From Butyrivibrio fibrisolvens (GTDB taxonomy: Bacteria; Bacillota; Clostridia; Lachnospirales; Lachnospiraceae), in NCBI RefSeq assembly GCF_037113525.1, contig NZ_CP146963.1, positions 3,100,001-3,164,000 of the forward strand: a stretch of DNA of 64,000 bases. Direction: 5' to 3'. Shown piece after piece: positions 1 through 6,823 of the stretch. The translations under genes were made by a program, and so were the position numbers. The first letter of the stretch is position 1. Each line of letters begins with the position of its first letter. The notes below the pieces were generated by a model, which had not been told where the DNA came from, did no database searches, and worked only from the letters and a program-made list of their open reading frames with translations.

Positions 1-397
1 TATGCTGGATCTGTTGATTGCAATCATTTTGGATATTTTCTATATCTTTATCGCACTTTTCTTGAATAGCTTCTTTTTCTTTAACACATTCTTGACGGAT
101 AGACTCTATATTTTTAGCACAGTCCTGTTGAATAGATTCTATATTTCTGGCACATTCCTGTTGAACAGATTCTATTTTTTTAGCATGCATATCATTCAGA
201 TTTCTAATTTGGCTTTCGCATCTTTCATTTGCTGCTTTTTCTGCTTGCTCAGAAGCATAGAATGCAGCTGAAACATCATTTTGAGCCTTCTTAGTAATAA
301 ACTTATTCTTTCTGCTTAGGCGTACACAAACCACCAAAAGAATTATTACCAAAATAAAAAGGATGATGTCTCCATATAAATAATAAGTATAATCCAT
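1..397 (-). CDS. Membrane-anchored coiled-coil protein, 3' end outside window (partial)
   Basis: Read directly from the minus strand: ATG at 397 with a strong ribosome binding site (GGAGGTG, 405-411), then 132 open codons to the window edge. Residues about 8-26 form one hydrophobic segment followed by basic residues, so the protein is probably N-terminally anchored with the rest in the cytoplasm. From about residue 40 it is a charged helix. Residues about 78-125 hold several 11-residue repeats with a consensus like IESIQQxCAKN, with a cysteine in nearly every repeat; the DNA shows the matching 33-bp periodicity. The C-terminal domain is not visible, so the function is unknown. A structural or nuclease-anchoring role is possible but only inferred. 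The plus-strand open frame over the same bases is a shadow. Confidence 0.75.
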   Translation of the reverse strand, partial: MDYTYYLYGDIILFILVIILLVVCVRLSRKNKFITKKAQNDVSAAFYASEQAEKAANERCESQIRNLNDMHAKKIESVQQECARNIESIQQDCAKNIESIRQECVKEKEAIQEKCDKDIENIQNDCNQQIQH

Positions 398-490
398 GTA
401 AATTCACCTCCGATATCACTAACCATTTTCAGAAGTTTAATCACATTATTACTAATTCTTTATCTACCGATACATGAAATAAACTGTCTG

Positions 491-1063
491 TTAATAATAT
501 GAAATTACAACCACCGCGTCTGGATCAAACCAATCACCTTTAATAAATTCTGAATCGCCATCTATAGAAACATGATAAACAGAGTCTCCAAATCCTCTAA
601 CTACTGTTGCGAGTAACGATATTTGATGACTAGTTTTTATATTACTAAACCCCATTGCCTTAAATTCTTCTATTGCGGCATCTAAGTTTTTTCCATCGCA
701 CCAAACTTCAGACACTGTGACTTGTATCTGTCCATCATGTGGTAGAAATTCATTTGAAAATCGTCTTACAGGATGAAATATTAGGCAGAAAGCAAAACTC
801 AAAACAAAAATAATCGCACTTGCTAAAGCTATGCCTTTTTTGATTTTAAGAGAGTATTGTCTTTTATATTTTTCAAATTCCACATACTGCCATCCTTGCT
901 CAACAGTTCTATAAGTATCGCTTTTTATTCTCTGCTTTTTTACAGTGTCGCTTTCATCTATAAACAATTTTGTACCACAATAAGGGCAAAACATAATTTG
1001 CCTGTCATTTCCCCTCTCTAATGGTGCATTACAATTCCTACATTGCATTTTAATAATTCTCAC
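491..1063 (-). CDS. Zinc-ribbon, single-TM protein with PASTA-like C-terminus
   Basis: 190 residues. A GTG start at 1063 (GAGGAAG just upstream) is preferred; an in-frame ATG at 1048 is the alternative. An N-terminal zinc ribbon has two Cys pairs (CRNC at about 8-11 and CPYC at about 26-29). A basic linker leads to one membrane segment (about 78-95). The extracytoplasmic tail (about 105-190) has a pattern like a single PASTA domain, with a hydrophobic 'AIEEFKAMGF' helix and a closing beta strand ending in VVISYY. Proteins of this design (zinc ribbon, TM, small beta domain) are common and uncharacterised in Lachnospiraceae. The PASTA likeness is by eye only. It precedes the partial coiled-coil gene by 94 bp in the same direction. 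Confidence 0.7.
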   Translation of the reverse strand: MRIIKMQCRNCNAPLERGNDRQIMFCPYCGTKLFIDESDTVKKQRIKSDTYRTVEQGWQYVEFEKYKRQYSLKIKKGIALASAIIFVLSFAFCLIFHPVRRFSNEFLPHDGQIQVTVSEVWCDGKNLDAAIEEFKAMGFSNIKTSHQISLLATVVRGFGDSVYHVSIDGDSEFIKGDWFDPDAVVVISYY

Positions 1064-1120
1064 TACACTTCCTCACATTTAGCTTTAAATGACCTTGAAC
1101 CTTGTATCAACTTTATAGTT

Positions 1121-1279
1121 TTAATCTACGTCCGTTTTAATATTTGAATGATCCAAGTCTACCACACGTCGGTCAATCGGTATATAGTCATTTCGATGAT
1201 GTTTTTTCGTTTTTCTCTTGTTGTAATAGTCATTTTTAATCTCTTCCCTACATTCCCCATACTTGTACTCTTTATGTGA
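1121..1279 (-). other. Open frame without start codon, possible gene remnant
   Basis: Inside the 273-bp gap between two minus-strand genes there is a 52-codon open frame with a protein-like, charged composition (for example 'YYNKRKTKKHHRNDYIP' and 'RRVVDLDHSNIKTDVD'). It has no ATG, and the frame closes upstream with TAA at 1280-1282. No family was recognised. It may be the decayed 3' end of a displaced gene or chance. No other gene-like signal is visible between 1064 and 1335. Confidence 0.2.
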
Positions 1280-1335
1280 TTATTTTTAATCACTTACTTT
1301 ACAAACAAGAATACCCATATGCCTTTAAATCGGAT

Positions 1336-2199
1336 TTATCTATAAATGGCATTAACACCATATTTTTCGTACTGTCCTATGCGATAATCACGTACAAAAT
1401 CTGCATCTAACTCCCATTTCGAAATAGCAAGCTCATATTTGCTGTCGTACTGCCTTTGGCTAATAAAGAAATCCAAATATCCTATAATTTCACTCTTGGA
1501 TAAAATACCATTATCAATCATCTGTGCTAAAATCTTATGCCTAGTTTTTTCTGTTAAACCATCACTTTGGTTAACCGTGTACCCGCATTGCATAAGAACT
1601 GACTCACTAGATAGTTCCAATGAACCATTTACACTATTTCCCTCATAGGTATTAGAATCAATTATTCGGCAACAAGGTATACCAAGATTTTTTAATTTTT
1701 CGTAAGTACTATTCATAATAAAATAGGTATTACAGACTGGACAGAAGCCTGCAGAAATACGCTTGGTGACTGTCATTGCATCTTGTTTGTTCTTTATTAA
1801 CGAAATAGCCGCCTCAATATTCTGAACTTTATGCCCATTAAATCTACATTTAAAAATATTACGTCTCACAACAAAGTTTTTCATGCCTATTTGAGAAAGC
1901 TTATTTATTTCATCTCCACTCACATCATTTATGCTATCATTATATGAATTTGGAACAGGCTTCGCTTTGCGAATAATAAGATTTATTATTTTCCCTGCAG
2001 TTCTTGAATCTATCTCTCGTCCATTTAATGAATAATAGATTTTACCTATATCCTTTTGCTCAACAAAAATTATATCTTCGCTCTCGTATGTTCTTCTATA
2101 TCCGGATTCTGTGGGAACGTATTGCTTTTTCCAGTGATCAATTTTACTAATTCTACTAAGCAACAGTTGCTGATCAGAAACTTTTTTATTAGATTTCAT
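1336..2199 (-). CDS. Protein of unknown function with CxxC / CC motifs
   Basis: 287 residues from the ATG at 2199, chosen because AAGGTG lies 6 nt upstream; a TTG at 2217 in the same frame would add six residues. The middle of the protein contains CPVC (about residue 150) and a CC pair about 24 residues later, which could bind a metal. The C-terminal third is helical and ends in a Tyr/Arg-rich segment (YRIGQYEKYGVNAIY). No membrane segment or signal peptide is visible. I do not recognise the family. It is separated by a terminator from the four-gene unit upstream, so it is probably transcribed alone from the 2275-2390 region. Confidence 0.65.
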   Translation of the reverse strand: MKSNKKVSDQQLLLSRISKIDHWKKQYVPTESGYRRTYESEDIIFVEQKDIGKIYYSLNGREIDSRTAGKIINLIIRKAKPVPNSYNDSINDVSGDEINKLSQIGMKNFVVRRNIFKCRFNGHKVQNIEAAISLIKNKQDAMTVTKRISAGFCPVCNTYFIMNSTYEKLKNLGIPCCRIIDSNTYEGNSVNGSLELSSESVLMQCGYTVNQSDGLTEKTRHKILAQMIDNGILSKSEIIGYLDFFISQRQYDSKYELAISKWELDADFVRDYRIGQYEKYGVNAIYR

Positions 2200-2255
2200 A
2201 GCATACACCTTTTTCAATGCAATTATTGTCTGACTTCAAACGAAAAACGCAAAAA

Positions 2256-2273
2256 GAGGAGCCATAGCTCCTC
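2256..2273 (-). terminator. Rho-independent terminator of the exonuclease unit
   Basis: GAGGAGCC-AT-AGCTCCTC hairpin with a preceding A-run on the plus strand (U-tract when read from the minus strand), located 119 bp past the stop of the gene at 2392. Confidence 0.7.
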
Positions 2274-2391
2274 TCCACAAAAATATTATATCATTATTTA
2301 GTTAATTAGCGTTATATATTATCGTTGTCGATACTATATTCCTGTCTGCAATAACATCTCCATATTATTCAACTATAAATACGCTTGCTCT

Positions 2392-2844
2392 TTATCTCTC
2401 AACATCACTAGCCGGAATCTCAATCTCATCAACAAACTTCCCTTTAGCCAACGCCTTGACACCATCCTCTTCTTCCATAGAGCATCTGGTCAGAAGAATA
2501 ATATATCTGATAAGTGAAACCGCAGGATTCCCTTCATTCTGCTTTATTGATTTATAAATATCACCGTATTCCCCTAACTTTATTCCTTCAAATGAATTGA
2601 TAATGCACTGATCCAAATACTCTAAAGAATCATCGTCTTCACAAGCATCTGCTAATCTGTCAAAAATCGCATCTTCAGAAAGATAAAAGCTCGGAATACC
2701 TGCAACCTCAACATTTGTCAGCCAAAAAGACCTAGAACCATCTGTAACTTTTACAGCAGCAATTATATTTTCATCCACAGGGCCACAAGCCATCCCGCCA
2801 CCTTCAAAACCACACTTCACTTCGTCAACAAAATATTTACCCAT
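2392..2844 (-). CDS. Acidic protein of unknown function
   Basis: 150 residues, start supported by AAAGGAG upstream. Highly acidic, no membrane segment. The N-terminus has a Gly/Cys-rich stretch (CGFEGGGMACGPV), followed by a beta-rich region (VKVTDGSRSFWLTNVEV) and a helical C-terminus. No family recognised. It is the last gene of the minus-strand unit 4214 to 2392, which ends at the hairpin at 2256-2273. Confidence 0.65.
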   Translation of the reverse strand: MGKYFVDEVKCGFEGGGMACGPVDENIIAAVKVTDGSRSFWLTNVEVAGIPSFYLSEDAIFDRLADACEDDDSLEYLDQCIINSFEGIKLGEYGDIYKSIKQNEGNPAVSLIRYIILLTRCSMEEEDGVKALAKGKFVDEIEIPASDVER

Positions 2845-2870
2845 TTTAAAAATGCTCCTTTAAGATTATT

Positions 2871-3068
2871 TTATGTAAATAAAGCAACAACACCTATTAT
2901 GATACCAATCGGAAGAGACAACATTAGCATCAAACTCGTCAGGCACCCTCCTGAACTTTTCGGTCTTCCGCCTTTGTTACTACCTTTCATACTGTCTTTA
3001 TGTATCTCATTCAGCATGAACAGATCAAATAGCTCATCATCTTCATCACCATCATTGAAAATCCCCAT
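2871..3068 (-). CDS. Small tail-anchored membrane protein
   Basis: 65 residues, start preceded by GAGGTAGAGCTT. The first about 28 residues are acidic (DDGDEDDELFDLF-like), the middle is basic and glycine-rich, and the C-terminal about 20 residues (LMLMLSLPIGIIIGVVALF) form one membrane segment ending at the C-terminus. Unknown function. It sits 26 bp upstream of the 2844 gene and 24 bp downstream of the 3093 gene, in one unit. Confidence 0.6.
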   Translation of the reverse strand: MGIFNDGDEDDELFDLFMLNEIHKDSMKGSNKGGRPKSSGGCLTSLMLMLSLPIGIIIGVVALFT

Positions 3069-3092
3069 AAGCTCTACCTCACTATGTTGATC

Positions 3093-3479
3093 TTAATAAT
3101 AATTATACTCTTCAGATTTATCAGGAATATACTCATACCAATCATGATCCAGGCAATCTTCTATTGTTGGGCAGAAAGCTTCTCTGGTTGAAAACGCTTT
3201 ATCCTTAAAGTATGTATATCTCATCATAGTCCTTCTATCATATGATCTAAAATCCATACCTATAACAACGATCATATTTAATAAATAATAATCATCTCTT
3301 ATAAACATTCGATAGCAAGGATCAACACCTTCTCTACTATTATCATATTCGGGCTTGGTCCAGATATTTAATATATCTCCAAATGTATATTTTCTTTCTG
3401 TTGAAACTTGAGGATCAAGTTCGCCATTATATAACTTTTTAAACTCTGTATCATAACCATCATAATGTAAAAAATTCAT
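3093..3479 (-). CDS. Protein of unknown function
   Basis: 128 residues when started at the ATG at 3479, which has an excellent AAGGAGAA site 5-6 nt upstream; the open frame extends 23 codons further upstream, but that part lacks a start signal and overlaps the intergenic region. Rich in Tyr and Asp, soluble, with no recognisable motif. Follows the exonuclease gene by 69 bp. Confidence 0.65.
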   Translation of the reverse strand: MNFLHYDGYDTEFKKLYNGELDPQVSTERKYTFGDILNIWTKPEYDNSREGVDPCYRMFIRDDYYLLNMIVVIGMDFRSYDRRTMMRYTYFKDKAFSTREAFCPTIEDCLDHDWYEYIPDKSEEYNYY

Positions 3480-3548
3480 ACTATTCTCCTTTTTATTTGT
3501 AATCACAGCAATAGTTACCGCTTTCTTAAGTTTCTGGTCAGCTTGCAA

Positions 3549-4214
3549 TCAAGCAATTTCCAGCATTGAAAAATCAAACACATCACCAAGGGTACTTCCA
3601 AAGCTCTTAGGCTCCATAACTTCCTTGATCTTCTTAAGAGTCTTATCAAACAAAGCTTTGTCATTGAAGATAGTCAGCAATTCTGCAGTATTTCTGGCAT
3701 CATCCAGAGCATCATGCTCTCTTCCTGCAAAATCAACTCCTGCCATGTCCAAAGCCATCTTCAGAGAGACCTGTCTCTCAAATCCAAGATGTGAGTCGAA
3801 CTCATCCTGAAAATCTGACCACTTCCTGCCAAGAACAACCTGTTCCTTATCAGAAATCTCATATTCCTTCAGAAGCATCTCACCTCCTATCTGATCATAA
3901 TCTGACTCGCTCCAGGCATAAATCGTAATATCGTCCCCTGTTCCAAGGCACCAGCTTGTAAACATCTTTAGAGCCTCTGAAAATAAAGGTGCATTCTGAA
4001 CCATTTCATCAGTAATTCCGGTAAGCTTTGTAATCTTCTTGGTAATGCCATCGTTATATACCGGCTTCACATATGTTCGAAATGAAGATATCTCCTTGTA
4101 ATTCTCATCAAGCATTACAGCTCCGATCTCTATGATCTCACTTGTACAGATATTTCTTGCCCATGACTTATGACTGATAGTATTCATTTCTAAATCAACA
4201 ACTATATGCTTCAT
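3549..4214 (-). CDS. 3'-5' exonuclease of the DEDDh (DnaQ-like) family
   Basis: 221 residues. Exo I is visible at the N-terminus (VVDLEMN, catalytic Asp/Glu) followed by EIIEIGAV. Exo II is represented by the Asp in the WSESDYDQI region (about 118). Exo III shows the family His-Asp pattern (GREHDALDDARNTAELL, about 165-180). This is the usual length for stand-alone DnaQ-like exonucleases, which remove nucleotides from single-stranded DNA or RNA 3' ends. The start is set by GGAGGTG upstream of the ATG. It is first in a four-gene minus-strand unit. Its upstream region carries copy 1 of the 25-bp shared element, 66 bp from the start codon, so it may belong to the same regulon as BREX. Substrate is unknown. 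Confidence 0.85.
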   Translation of the reverse strand: MKHIVVDLEMNTISHKSWARNICTSEIIEIGAVMLDENYKEISSFRTYVKPVYNDGITKKITKLTGITDEMVQNAPLFSEALKMFTSWCLGTGDDITIYAWSESDYDQIGGEMLLKEYEISDKEQVVLGRKWSDFQDEFDSHLGFERQVSLKMALDMAGVDFAGREHDALDDARNTAELLTIFNDKALFDKTLKKIKEVMEPKSFGSTLGDVFDFSMLEIA

Positions 4215-4279
4215 CCTGCACCTCCTGTTTAATGGCTTTTGTTTGTTCCCTGTTCTTTATATATACATAGTAGTCCTAG

Positions 4280-4304
4280 AGCTTCATCCAAATTCCGAAT
4301 TATA
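4280..4304 (-). promoter_or_regulatory. Shared 25-bp regulatory element, copy 1
   Basis: AGCTTCAT-N5-TTCCGAATTATA. On the minus strand it reads TATAATTCGGAA-N5-ATGAAGCT, so it carries a TATAAT pointing toward the exonuclease gene; it also lies 140 bp upstream of the plus-strand WYL gene. The same element with the same spacing recurs at 10864 and 35689. Confidence 0.6.
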
Positions 4305-4443
4305 TATTGCCATTTCCATGCAGTCGATTAGAATATAATTAAGACCGATCAAAACAAAGACACAGAATTTAACTGTATATTTCTAATTCAAAGTTTCAAT
4401 AACGGATCAATCCACGCATCTTACGACCCTAATGAGGAAAATC

Positions 4444-5796
4444 ATGGCAAAGAAAGACTTTAAGCAAATCGTACTAAACTACCTGCTACAGTACCCAAAC
4501 GAAAACGTAAATAGAGATACCTTAATAGCTGAAACCGAGATTTCAAAATCAAGATTAAGTGAAATACTTGAATCTATAAGACAAGATGGCTATACCATCA
4601 CTACGCCTCCAAGAAGCGGAATTATAAAGCTTGAAACTACAGATGACCAGGTAGTCCTACCTGCAATAAAGGACTCCGACATCAGGCAATGGCTCATACT
4701 GTTCCTTCTCTCACACTTTGGCCCTCTAAGCTTCAGAGAACTGATACTTAAAACCCTCTGTATAAAAGAATATGCACCAGATTACTCATTAAAGATAAAT
4801 GATAAGAAGGCTTATGATGATAACAACCTAATTAAGTCAATAAGACATCAGAAGTCATCAAATAATTCTGATGAAGACATTGATGTTGCAGGCGATTATA
4901 TCTCCATAACCACTTTGAGAAAAGATCTGAACATTCTTATAAAAAGTGGCCTTGTAGAACTGAATAATGGTAGAAAAAGCACCTATAAACTTATCTCTGA
5001 AATCCCACCCATAATTACCATCTCTGAAGACAGTTTATATAATTTCTGCCAAGAGCATGAAGAACATCTGTCCATAACTTCTGATTTATCATCTGTTACG
5101 CAAGCTTATAACAAAATAAAAAAACTAATAGCATGGGATGACTCTGAACATAAGCAACGCAGTTTTGGTAAGATCAACCAGATAAGTAAAAAACAAATCA
5201 AAAAATTCAATGCTTTTATAAGTCATCCATATAAAACAAACCGCATAACTCTTCATTCAGAATATGATGGCAAAGTAAGACATGATACCGTCTCAGTTGC
5301 TCTACTCTACTACAGTGTAGAAAATGGTATCTTCTATGCATTATGTTATAACCACACACAAGACAGGATCGAAGCAGACAGATTAGAATATATTGATACA
5401 ATCACTGACGAAAAGCAAAAAAATACCATCTTCCACTCTCAAGAATATTTACAGATATATAACGATATGTTTGGTCCCGGTTTAGACAAGGATCTATATC
5501 ATGTTAAAGTACTTTTTGCAGACTTTGGAAATAACATAACAAGATTCTATAATCTGGCCACCATTCGTAAACACGCCTCCATGAGGAAGATAGATAACCC
5601 ACCTGATGGATGTCCATACAAATATGTTTATGAAGATGATCTTCGCGGCTTAGATGACTTTGCAAGATTTTTAAGAAGCTTTGGGTACTCCGTACTGGCA
5701 CTGGAGCCGCCTGAATTAAAGGAAAGAATGATGAATACCTACAACTGGATTATTGAAAAGAATGAAGAGATGGATGGTATATCAAATGAAAAATAA
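4444..5796 (+). CDS. WYL-domain transcriptional regulator 1 (BrxR-like class)
   Basis: 450 residues from the ATG at 4444, which has GAGG 6 nt upstream; an ATG at 4432 in the same frame is less likely. The N-terminus holds a winged-helix DNA-binding region (ETEISKSRLSEILESIRQDGYTI, about 25-50). The centre has the WYL-type strand pattern (residues about 265-330, including VSVALLYYSVENGIFYALCYNH). The C-terminus has the WCX-like dimerisation pattern (DDLRGLDDFARFLRSFGYSVLALEP). WYL regulators are known to control BREX loci (BrxR) and to bind ligands or nucleic acid through the WYL pocket. The adjacency to BREX and the shared element upstream support a regulatory role here; this is inference. 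Confidence 0.8.
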   Translation: MAKKDFKQIVLNYLLQYPNENVNRDTLIAETEISKSRLSEILESIRQDGYTITTPPRSGIIKLETTDDQVVLPAIKDSDIRQWLILFLLSHFGPLSFRELILKTLCIKEYAPDYSLKINDKKAYDDNNLIKSIRHQKSSNNSDEDIDVAGDYISITTLRKDLNILIKSGLVELNNGRKSTYKLISEIPPIITISEDSLYNFCQEHEEHLSITSDLSSVTQAYNKIKKLIAWDDSEHKQRSFGKINQISKKQIKKFNAFISHPYKTNRITLHSEYDGKVRHDTVSVALLYYSVENGIFYALCYNHTQDRIEADRLEYIDTITDEKQKNTIFHSQEYLQIYNDMFGPGLDKDLYHVKVLFADFGNNITRFYNLATIRKHASMRKIDNPPDGCPYKYVYEDDLRGLDDFARFLRSFGYSVLALEPPELKERMMNTYNWIIEKNEEMDGISNEK

Positions 5797-6820
5797 TAAC
5801 ACTATTGATATGTTAACAGATATAATTGCCCTGATTAATTCTGAAGATTATGATGCTACAATTCCAAATCTGGCAGAGACTTGCAACGTTCCAATAGAAT
5901 TCGTTCGCAAATGCATATTAAGATTAATTCAGAATTCTATATTGTCATCCTGTATAAATGGAGAAGATCCAACATCACCTGACCCAGACTATTCTTTTAT
6001 GGATGAATACTTAGAAAACAAAGATCGCATATCCGCTGGCATCCTAAAGGGACATTATGACCATATATTATGGACTATTGATCTTAAGGTTCTTGATCAC
6101 AACGAAAGCCAGCTACTATCGCTTACAGCTCTCCAATATAGTGCCATAGAAGAATTAGACGAGTCTAAAAATTCTTTCAAATATGGCGCCATATATGAAA
6201 CAAAAAATAATATCAGAAAAGTAGAAAAAAACGAACGTAAGAATCAAGACCTAATCCAAGTAGCAATTGACAGCCGTACTGCTATCTCATTTAATTACAA
6301 AACAAAAGGCGGAAAAATTGAAAGCCACACAGGATTCCCAGTTAACATTGCAACTAATGTCATTGAAAACTGGATATACTTTGAGCTTGCAAATGAAACA
6401 AGTATTTACAGACTTGACCGAATTACAGGTTCTGTCAAGTCTGTAAATAGTGATGAATCCTTTCCAAAACTCAAAGACAATCCAAATAAAAAATTTATGT
6501 GGGGCGCGTCTTTTAATGAAAATGAAAGTGAAAAGCCTGTACATGTAAAACTAGTCATCTCTGATAAGAGGCAAAACCTGATCCACAAAATTAAAAATGA
6601 TATTCGCCACCGCAAAGGCATATGCTCTTTCACCAAAAGAGGTGACTTTTATTATTACGAAGACGATATAATTGGCATTGGCGAATTCAGACGCTGGCTA
6701 CGAAGCTATGGTTCCTCAATTCAAGTCATTGAACCTTCGTATATCAGGAAGAGCATAACCGAAAAGGCTTATGAAACTCTTTCCTATTATCAGGAATCTG
6801 AGAAATGGAAAGACCTATAA
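5786..6820 (+). CDS. WYL-domain transcriptional regulator 2
   Basis: 344 residues from the ATG at 5786, overlapping the end of the first WYL gene by 11 bp, so the pair is translationally coupled. It has an N-terminal helix-turn-helix (LAETCNVPIEFVRKCILRLIQNSIL, about 24-48), a WYL-like centre (AISFNYKTKGGKIESHTGFPV, about 163-185, then YFELANETSIYRLDRI) and a C-terminal WCX pattern (IGIGEFRRWLRSYGSSIQVIEP). The central domain is shorter than in regulator 1. Tandem WYL genes often act as hetero-oligomeric regulators. It is convergent with the RecQ-like gene, with only 3 bp between the stop codons. Confidence 0.8.
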   Translation: MKNNNTIDMLTDIIALINSEDYDATIPNLAETCNVPIEFVRKCILRLIQNSILSSCINGEDPTSPDPDYSFMDEYLENKDRISAGILKGHYDHILWTIDLKVLDHNESQLLSLTALQYSAIEELDESKNSFKYGAIYETKNNIRKVEKNERKNQDLIQVAIDSRTAISFNYKTKGGKIESHTGFPVNIATNVIENWIYFELANETSIYRLDRITGSVKSVNSDESFPKLKDNPNKKFMWGASFNENESEKPVHVKLVISDKRQNLIHKIKNDIRHRKGICSFTKRGDFYYYEDDIIGIGEFRRWLRSYGSSIQVIEPSYIRKSITEKAYETLSYYQESEKWKDL

Positions 6821-6823
6821 TCC

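Noticed and set aside
60..200. Regular repeats that could suggest a CRISPR-like array
   Set aside because: The 33-bp units are contiguous without spacers and encode coiled-coil repeats.
2..271. Plus-strand open frame rich in Phe and Leu at the window start
   Set aside because: It is the complement of the coiled-coil repeats of the minus-strand gene at 1-397, which has a proper start and ribosome binding site.
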